Assembly: GCA_016182435.1 (NCBI GenBank)
Contig: JACPGN010000009.1
Location: forward strand, 1 to 5,946
DNA from: Lentisphaerota bacterium
GTDB taxonomy: Bacteria > Verrucomicrobiota > Kiritimatiellia > JAAZAB01
Direction: 5' to 3'
Length of the DNA: 5,946 nt
A program made the translations under genes and the position numbers. The first letter of the stretch is position 1. Every line of letters starts with the position of its first letter. Shown here one piece after another: positions 1 through 3,399 of the stretch. The notes below the pieces were generated by a model. It did no database searches and was not told the DNA's origin. It worked only from the letters and a program-made list of their open reading frames with translations.

Positions 1-261
1 GGCCCGTTCAGCTTGGAGGAAAACCGTGCGCTGATCCGCCGGTTCGGCGTGGGCGTGCTGGTGACCAAGGACAGTGGCGCCGCTGGCGGCTTTCAAGCCA
101 AGCAGGAGGCGGCGCGGCTGGAAGGCTGCCTGCTGGTTGTGGTTGGCCGGGCCGAGCAACCCCGCGAGACGCGGGGTAAACTGTCAGGGCGAGTCTTTAA
201 TAACCCGCGCGCGCTCGTCCAGGCCGTTCTGGCGGCCGTATTGAAAGAAGGAGTGCCATGA
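1..261 (+). CDS. cbiJ: (Cobalt-)precorrin-6A reductase, C-terminal part (5' end cut by window)
   Basis: The first 86 codons in view read into the window from its edge, so the true start is upstream. The protein is the C-terminal end of the CobK/CbiJ family, which uses NAD(P)H to reduce the macrocycle of (cobalt-)precorrin-6A during cobalamin synthesis in the cytoplasm. The visible family signature is GPFSLEEN at residues 1-8 of the fragment, then VLVTKDSG (19-26), GG and a conserved Lys (K34). A beta-strand LLVVV follows, where the family usually has a strand leading to an Arg-Pro; here it leads to GRAEQP. The stop TGA overlaps the ATG of the next gene (ATGA), so the two are translationally coupled. 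CbiX next door favours the early-cobalt (anaerobic) route, hence cbiJ rather than cobK, but the fragment alone cannot distinguish them. A perfect hairpin (7-bp stem, 3-nt loop) lies inside the gene at 160-176. Confidence 0.9.
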   Translation, partial: GPFSLEENRALIRRFGVGVLVTKDSGAAGGFQAKQEAARLEGCLLVVVGRAEQPRETRGKLSGRVFNNPRALVQAVLAAVLKEGVP

Positions 262-674
262 ACAAATTTACCCCGCGCTTCGCAGGGTCCTGTCTGGTGC
301 TGCTTGCCCATGGCAGCCGCCGTCCGGGGTGGCGCGCGCCGTTTGAAGAAATGCTCGCGGACTTGCGGCGCGAGGCGGGCGCGGACGCTGTTTGCCTGGC
401 GTATATGCAACTGGCTAAGCCGGGCTTGGGCGCCGTGGTGCGGGACCTGACTGAGCACGGGGTTCGGGCGATTCGAATCCTGCCGTTACTGATCTCGACG
501 GGGAGTCATGCCGACGGGGACATCCCGGCCGAGGTGGCCAAGCTGCGGCAGAAGCATCCGGATGTTGCCATGGAAATTCTGCCGCCGATTGGCAGTCATC
601 CGCGCTTCAAGGCCTTCCTGCGGGAACTGGTCAAGGAGTCGCTCTGTCCAGCCGAAGGCGGATGCGCCTTATAG
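258..674 (+). CDS. cbiX: Short CbiX-type sirohydrochlorin cobalt/iron chelatase
   Basis: This 138-residue protein has the length of the small, single-domain CbiX (CbiXS) form, which acts as a homodimer. The family inserts Co(II) (cobalamin branch) or Fe(II) (siroheme branch) into sirohydrochlorin in the cytoplasm. Visible features are LLAHGSR (15-21), with metal-binding His18, and STGSHADGDIP (80-90), with the second His84. Then comes PPIGSHPRF (109-117), typical of the family. The position after AYM that is usually Glu (a third ligand in SirB/CbiX structures) appears to be Gln51. The protein ends in a short Cys-x5-Cys tail (C130, C136) of unknown role. The ATG overlaps the upstream stop, and AAGGAG lies 4 nt before it. 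Together with the reductase it marks the end of a B12 operon; cobalt is therefore the likelier metal, although iron for siroheme cannot be excluded. Confidence 0.9.
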   Translation: MNKFTPRFAGSCLVLLAHGSRRPGWRAPFEEMLADLRREAGADAVCLAYMQLAKPGLGAVVRDLTEHGVRAIRILPLLISTGSHADGDIPAEVAKLRQKHPDVAMEILPPIGSHPRFKAFLRELVKESLCPAEGGCAL

Positions 675-678
675 CTGG

Positions 679-701
679 CGGAAAAACTGAAGCATTTTCC
701 G
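679..701 (+). other. Hairpin just after cbiX, possible weak terminator
   Basis: CGGAAAA (679-685) and TTTTCCG (695-701) are perfect inverted arms around a 9-nt loop, starting 5 nt after the cbiX stop. No T-run follows the stem, so it is a poor match to an intrinsic terminator. It may instead protect the 3' end of the message or be chance. Confidence 0.3.
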
Positions 702-717
702 TGGCCTATCAATGCCA

Positions 718-746
718 TTGCGTCCAAAAGCTTGAGGCGATAGAAT
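718..746 (+). promoter_or_regulatory. Candidate promoter of the sigma-factor gene
   Basis: TTGCGT (718-723) and TAGAAT (741-746) are separated by 17 bp. The -10 matches TATAAT at five of six positions; the -35 matches only in TTG. A start of transcription about 6-7 nt after the -10 would fall at about 752-754, on or next to the ATG at 754, which implies a leaderless or nearly leaderless mRNA. This agrees with the lack of a well-placed Shine-Dalgarno; the nearest candidate, GAGGCGA at 735-741, is 12 nt upstream. Confidence 0.4.
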
Positions 747-753
747 CGGGACC

Positions 754-1326
754 ATGGCTGAGATCCATGCCGATTGGAGCCTTGTTGAGCGGGTTAAAGC
801 CGGGGACGATTCCGCGTTTGAGGCGCTCATGGCGCGCTATAAAAGCCCGGTTTTGAACTTTGTCTACCGCATGATTGGCGATGCCGGCGAAGCTGAAGAT
901 ATTGCCCAGGAAGTATTCGTGCGTGCGTATCAGGCAATGCGCTTGCCCCGCTTGCGGCGCCAAAAAGCGCAATTTTCAACCTGGCTTTTCCAGGTGGCTC
1001 GCCATGCGGCCATTGATTGTCTGCGCCGGCGCAAGCGCCAGCCAACAGAATCCTTGACGGCGCTTGAGGAAAATGGGGCTCGCCTGGCGGATAGTTCGCG
1101 AGCGGCTGACGGCGAAATTGCCCTGAAGGAAGTCGGCGCCCAGATTGCCTTGGCGGTGGCGCGGCTGCCCGAAGATCAGAAAACGGCTTTTCTACTTGCG
1201 GAATATCAGGATCAGCCCTCTGCGGAAATTGCGGCGATCATGCAATGCTCTACCAAAGCAGTTGAATTGCGGCTCTACCGCGCCCGGCAGTTTCTGCGAG
1301 GGCAACTGGCGCACCTGCTGAGCTAA
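754..1326 (+). CDS. ECF-type (RpoE-like) RNA polymerase sigma factor
   Basis: The 190-residue protein has the two-domain layout of ECF sigma factors, which direct RNA polymerase to stress or envelope promoters. Region 2 spans roughly residues 23-95. It includes the core-binding and -10 recognition stretch DIAQEVFVRAYQ (49-60) and FSTWLFQVARHAAIDCLRRR (74-93). After a variable linker (about 96-128), region 4 runs from about 130 to 185, with LPEDQKTAFLL (138-148) and the -35-reading helix-turn-helix around AEIAAIMQCSTKAVELRLYR (157-176). The ATG at 754 fits the usual family start. No anti-sigma gene follows: the next 285 nt hold no ORF of useful size. Its signal and regulon are therefore unknown, and I cannot assign a specific ECF group. 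Confidence 0.92.
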   Translation: MAEIHADWSLVERVKAGDDSAFEALMARYKSPVLNFVYRMIGDAGEAEDIAQEVFVRAYQAMRLPRLRRQKAQFSTWLFQVARHAAIDCLRRRKRQPTESLTALEENGARLADSSRAADGEIALKEVGAQIALAVARLPEDQKTAFLLAEYQDQPSAEIAAIMQCSTKAVELRLYRARQFLRGQLAHLLS

Positions 1327-1426
1327 AGAACCGGGTATGGGTCAGTTATTGATGGCCAGGCTCAGGGGCAGGGGAAATTAGCGGGCAACAGGATGCGACG
1401 GCGTTTTATGCGATTGAGTTTATAGT

Positions 1427-1444
1427 CACACTTAATAAAGTGTG
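1427..1444. repeat. 18-bp perfect palindrome (CACACTT-4-AAGTGTG)
   Basis: CACACTTAATAAAGTGTG has perfect 7-bp arms around AATA. It lies about 100 bp after the sigma-factor stop and about 70 bp before the fur -10. There is no T-run after it, so it looks more like a dimeric repressor operator than a terminator. The regulator is unknown, and the sequence does not resemble a Fur box. Confidence 0.5.
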
Positions 1445-1508
1445 TCCATGGCGTGAGTTAATGAAAAATAGAAACTCTGCAGGGTAATCCACTACTTATT
1501 ATTGGCGA

Positions 1509-1523
1509 GGATATTTATAATCA
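1509..1523 (+). promoter_or_regulatory. fur promoter -10 with overlapping candidate Fur box
   Basis: A perfect TATAAT lies at 1516-1521. No good -35 is present at 16-18 bp; the closest is CTTATT (1495-1500) at 15 bp. The 15-mer GGATATTTATAATCA (1509-1523) matches the 7-1-7 Fur consensus TGATAATnATTATCA at 11 of 14 positions and covers the -10, a position suited to autorepression. Transcription would start near 1528. Confidence 0.45.
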
Positions 1524-1611
1524 CAGAGCTGTTTCTTTACGCTTGAGCCACAAGCTGAGCATGGGCAAGTGTTCACGAATTGCCAATGTGTCTTTAGTAG
1601 AAAGTAAAATT

Positions 1612-2043
1612 ATGGACAACGAAGCCGCGATACTCGAACAATATATTTCAGCCAAGACCCTCAAGCATAGCCGGCAGCGCAAGGCGATCCTGGACGTGTT
1701 CTTGTCGGTTGACCGGCATCTGACGGCGGATGAACTTTACCGGTTGGCGCGGCGGCGCTGTGCCACGGTGGGGGTAGCCACGGTGTACCGGACCATGAAA
1801 ATGCTGGTGGCGGCCGGCTTATGCCGCGAGCTGAAAATTGACGATGGTACCACGCGCTATGAGCATCTCTATGGCCACCGCCATCACGATCACCTGGTCT
1901 GCACCCGTTGCGGCAGGTTTGTGGAAGTGATGGATCCCGCGATTGAACGTTTGCAGGAGCGTTTGGCGCGCCGGCACCGGTTCTTGCCCGAGCGCCACCG
2001 CATGGAAATCTATGGCCTCTGCCGCCGCTGCCGGCCGCGTTAA
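1612..2043 (+). CDS. fur: Fur-family ferric uptake regulator
   Basis: With the ATG at 1612 the protein has 143 residues, the usual Fur length. Starting at the in-frame TTG at 1543 would add 23 residues without family character. The N-terminal winged helix includes SRQRKAILDVF (20-30) and the recognition helix GVATVYRTMKMLVAAGL (54-70). The dimerisation domain carries the expected metal ligands: His36 and Glu84 with HRHHDH (89-94), and the structural zinc pairs C97/C100 and C137/C140. His129 matches a further conserved ligand position. Iron-loaded Fur normally represses iron-uptake genes in the cytoplasm. That role is strongly supported here by a candidate box on its own promoter and two better boxes downstream, one before the barrel-protein gene and one before feoB. 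Zur or PerR remain possible on family grounds, but the canonical Fur boxes and the feoB neighbour favour iron. Confidence 0.93.
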   Translation: MDNEAAILEQYISAKTLKHSRQRKAILDVFLSVDRHLTADELYRLARRRCATVGVATVYRTMKMLVAAGLCRELKIDDGTTRYEHLYGHRHHDHLVCTRCGRFVEVMDPAIERLQERLARRHRFLPERHRMEIYGLCRRCRPR

Positions 2044-2065
2044 CGCGGATTATTTTTTTATTTTT
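2035..2065 (+). terminator. Intrinsic terminator containing the fur stop codon
   Basis: CCGCG (2035-2039) and CGCGG (2044-2048) form a GC stem around TTAA; the TAA stop (2041-2043) lies in the loop. It is followed by T7 (2053-2059) and T5 (2061-2065) in an A/T-only stretch. The stem is short, but the U-tract is strong. The same T-rich stretch abuts the next promoter and could also act as an UP element. Confidence 0.6.
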
Positions 2066-2068
2066 ATG

Positions 2069-2098
2069 TTGACAATGATTATCATTATCAGGTAGCCT
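2069..2098 (+). promoter_or_regulatory. Fur-controlled promoter of the barrel-protein/feoB operon
   Basis: A consensus -35, TTGACA, lies at 2069-2074. The -10 is weak: TAGCCT (2093-2098) at 18 bp is the best candidate. A Fur box overlaps the -35 and spacer: GACAATGATTATCATTATC (2071-2089) matches the classic 19-bp box at 17 of 19 positions. Read as 7-1-7 motifs, two overlapping sites (2070-2084 and 2076-2090, offset 6 bp) each match at 13 of 14 positions. This is the arrangement of strong Fur-repressed promoters, where two dimers bind opposite DNA faces. Confidence 0.85.
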
Positions 2099-2325
2099 CC
2101 TTCCTGTTTGGCGCCCATAGGCTCAACCAGCGGGTAGGGAAAGGAGGTAAAGGGCCAGGCAGATAGGCCATCGGCGGATTAACGGGCACAGCGGGTTAGG
2201 CCGCGGGGACCAACACAAAGCAGGGCGCTTTCAGGAACGTCTGGCACGAGAACGGGACTTTCCCGGCAGGGTCGGGCACTGGGGGCGCAAAAACGCAGGA
2301 TGCAACCGGAAAGGAAAGGCAACAA
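2099..2325 (+). other. Long non-coding leader before the barrel-protein gene
   Basis: About 225 nt lie between the promoter and the ATG at 2326, with no ORF longer than about 10 codons. The stretch is G-rich and holds two small hairpins: AAAGC/GCTTT (2217-2221 and 2227-2231) and CGGGA/TCCCG (2253-2257 and 2261-2265). A perfect Shine-Dalgarno-like AAAGGAGGT (2140-2148) has no start codon after it. I could not match it to a known riboswitch. The working ribosome site of the next gene is AGGAAAGG (2312-2319), 6 nt before the ATG. Confidence 0.5.
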
Positions 2326-3255
2326 ATGAACAGATTCAGTCAAGAGGTGCATAGCAAACTAAAAGGATGGGCCGGGCGACTATGCTTAGCGGTGGTGGTG
2401 ACCGGGCAACTGCTTGGCGCCCAGGCCACTTGGGCGCATGAAGGTTATATGACCACCTACAACCACCACATAATGCCGGGGGAATTCGAGATTATGGTGA
2501 TGAACGATTTCACCACGCCTTCCGACCCCAAGCGCGAGGACGACGGCCACGGAGATTATTTCTCCCACATGCTGGAAGTCGAATATGGCCTATCGGATCA
2601 ATTGGCCTTTGAATTCATGGTCGAGGCCTTTGAAGACACGGAAACCGGGCAGAGCGAATTCACCGGCTTTCGTTATGAAGCCAGGTATCGCATCTTCAAA
2701 GACGAGGTTCCCTTGAATCCGACCCTCTATGCCGAGTACGAAGACCTGCATCTCAAGACCCGCTATAAGATGGAAACGAGCGGCTGGGTCGAGCCGCCCT
2801 ATGCGGAAGAAGAAGGCGAGGAGCCGAGTCGCGAGCACATATTGGAGTCCCGGCTGATTCTGTCAGAGGACTTCGGACCCTACAATGTGGCGTTTAACTG
2901 GATCAATGAGAGCGATCTCAATTCCGGCGAGACGGCGTTTGGCTACTCCCTGGGGTTCCTGGTGCCGGTGGCGCCGGACGCAGCAGCCGCGCATTCCGGA
3001 AAGCACATGACCGGCGGTGAACATAGCAATAGCGTCCTGGCGTTTATTCGGCCGTCATCATTGGCTTTCGAGTTCTTCGGCGCCCTGGGCGATACCCTGG
3101 CGTTCGGGCTGACCCCGGCGCGGCAGGAGCATTATTTCCAGCCGAGCATCACGTTCGACGTAGGGCAGAGTCAGATGCTGACTCTCGGTTTTGGCATTGG
3201 GCTGACCAAAGCCAGCGACCAACTGATCCGGCTCAGTTGGGGAATAATGCTGTAA
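2326..3255 (+). CDS. Exported His/acid-rich protein, probable outer-membrane beta-barrel
   Basis: I do not recognise a named family for this 309-residue protein. A signal peptide is clear: basic start with K11, K13 and R18, hydrophobic core LCLAVVVTGQLLGA (19-32), then cleavage at AQA|T (after 34) or TWA|H (after 37). The second choice would leave His38 as the mature N-terminus. The rest alternates polar and non-polar residues in short strands with turns, such as LAFEFMVEAFED (93-104) and FRYEARYRIF (115-124). It ends in strands MLTLGFGIGL and LIRLSWGIML, as in outer-membrane barrels of the 'transporter' type. Likely loops are rich in possible metal ligands: H38, H47/H48, D72/D73/H75, an acidic run (E161-E166), and H223/H227/H233. 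A strong Fur box upstream and feoB downstream suggest a role in iron entry or binding at the outer membrane; that is inference. A porin with another substrate is possible. Confidence 0.7.
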   Translation: MNRFSQEVHSKLKGWAGRLCLAVVVTGQLLGAQATWAHEGYMTTYNHHIMPGEFEIMVMNDFTTPSDPKREDDGHGDYFSHMLEVEYGLSDQLAFEFMVEAFEDTETGQSEFTGFRYEARYRIFKDEVPLNPTLYAEYEDLHLKTRYKMETSGWVEPPYAEEEGEEPSREHILESRLILSEDFGPYNVAFNWINESDLNSGETAFGYSLGFLVPVAPDAAAAHSGKHMTGGEHSNSVLAFIRPSSLAFEFFGALGDTLAFGLTPARQEHYFQPSITFDVGQSQMLTLGFGIGLTKASDQLIRLSWGIML

Positions 3256-3348
3256 ATGCGGCTTTTCAGGAAGATCGCCCTGTTCGTGTCGGGCAGATTG
3301 GCCGTGGCAGCGGTCGGGGCCATGCGCAGCGACAAAGAGAGGCATTGA
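3256..3348 (+). CDS. Possible 30-residue peptide between barrel-protein gene and feoB
   Basis: An ATG directly follows the barrel-protein stop (TAAATG) and opens 30 codons ending in TGA. The product would be basic and hydrophobic at first (MRLFRKIALFVSGRLAVAAV) with a charged end (SDKERH), like a small membrane or signal-type peptide. The ribosome site is weak, although termination-reinitiation is possible. I know no homologue. It may be only chance read-through of the spacer, so confidence is low. Confidence 0.2.
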   Translation: MRLFRKIALFVSGRLAVAAVGAMRSDKERH

Positions 3349-3373
3349 TAATGAAGACCATTATCTCTATGCT
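3345..3373 (+). promoter_or_regulatory. Second Fur box and internal promoter directly upstream of feoB
   Basis: GATAATG (3347-3353) and CATTATC (3359-3365) are perfect inverted arms around AAGAC, giving 16 of 19 matches to the classic Fur box. TTGATA (3345-3350) and TATGCT (3368-3373) are 17 bp apart and match -35 and -10 consensus at five and four of six positions. The box starts at the third base of the -35, exactly as in the promoter at 2069. Transcription would start near 3380, giving feoB a leader of about 20 nt. Confidence 0.6.
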
Positions 3374-3399
3374 TGCCGGCGCCGGTTAATTGTGCCGCC

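Larger units (their letters stand above)
1327..1611. other. Intergenic region between sigma-factor gene and fur
   Basis: About 285 bp without a supportable gene. The first 75 bp are G-rich and contain a CAGGGG doublet near 1362-1375. From about 1410 the DNA becomes clearly richer in A and T. It holds an 18-bp palindrome, short inverted arms GAGTT/AACTC (1455-1459 and 1473-1477), and the fur promoter. In-frame TTG (1543) and ATG (1561) codons could extend fur upstream, but 1612 is the better start. No tRNA-like, CRISPR-like or anti-sigma sequence was seen. Confidence 0.6.

Noticed and set aside
93..458. Long minus-strand ORFs opposite cbiJ/cbiX, sigma, barrel-protein and feoB genes
   Set aside because: Low-complexity Arg/Pro/Ala-rich or family-less translations lying opposite well-supported genes; GC-rich DNA gives such shadows.
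1361..1375. G-quadruplex from the CAGGGG doublet
   Set aside because: Only two runs of four G with no further G-tracts close enough to make four strands.
1327..1542. Remnant anti-sigma gene after the sigma factor
   Set aside because: No frame gives a Cys/His-containing zinc-anti-sigma start or a membrane segment; only ORFs of about 14 codons are present.
1543..1611. Upstream in-frame starts for fur (TTG 1543, ATG 1561)
   Set aside because: They add 17-23 residues with no Fur character. The ATG at 1612 gives the normal family length and N-terminus.
2099..2200. Cobalamin riboswitch, suggested by TAGGGAAAGG near 2135
   Set aside because: The conserved core and B12 box are not found, and the downstream genes concern iron rather than cobalamin.
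3319..3331. 13-base match between the spacer (3319-3331) and the heptad repeat (5529-5541)
   Set aside because: GCCATGCGCAGCG is GC-rich and short, the frames and contexts are unrelated, and a match of this size is plausible by chance in 6 kb.
3373..3399. TTG at 3373 as start of feoB
   Set aside because: It would add MPAPVNCAA, outside the conserved G domain, and would start within the predicted -10. The ATG at 3400 places the P-loop at residue 11, normal for FeoB.
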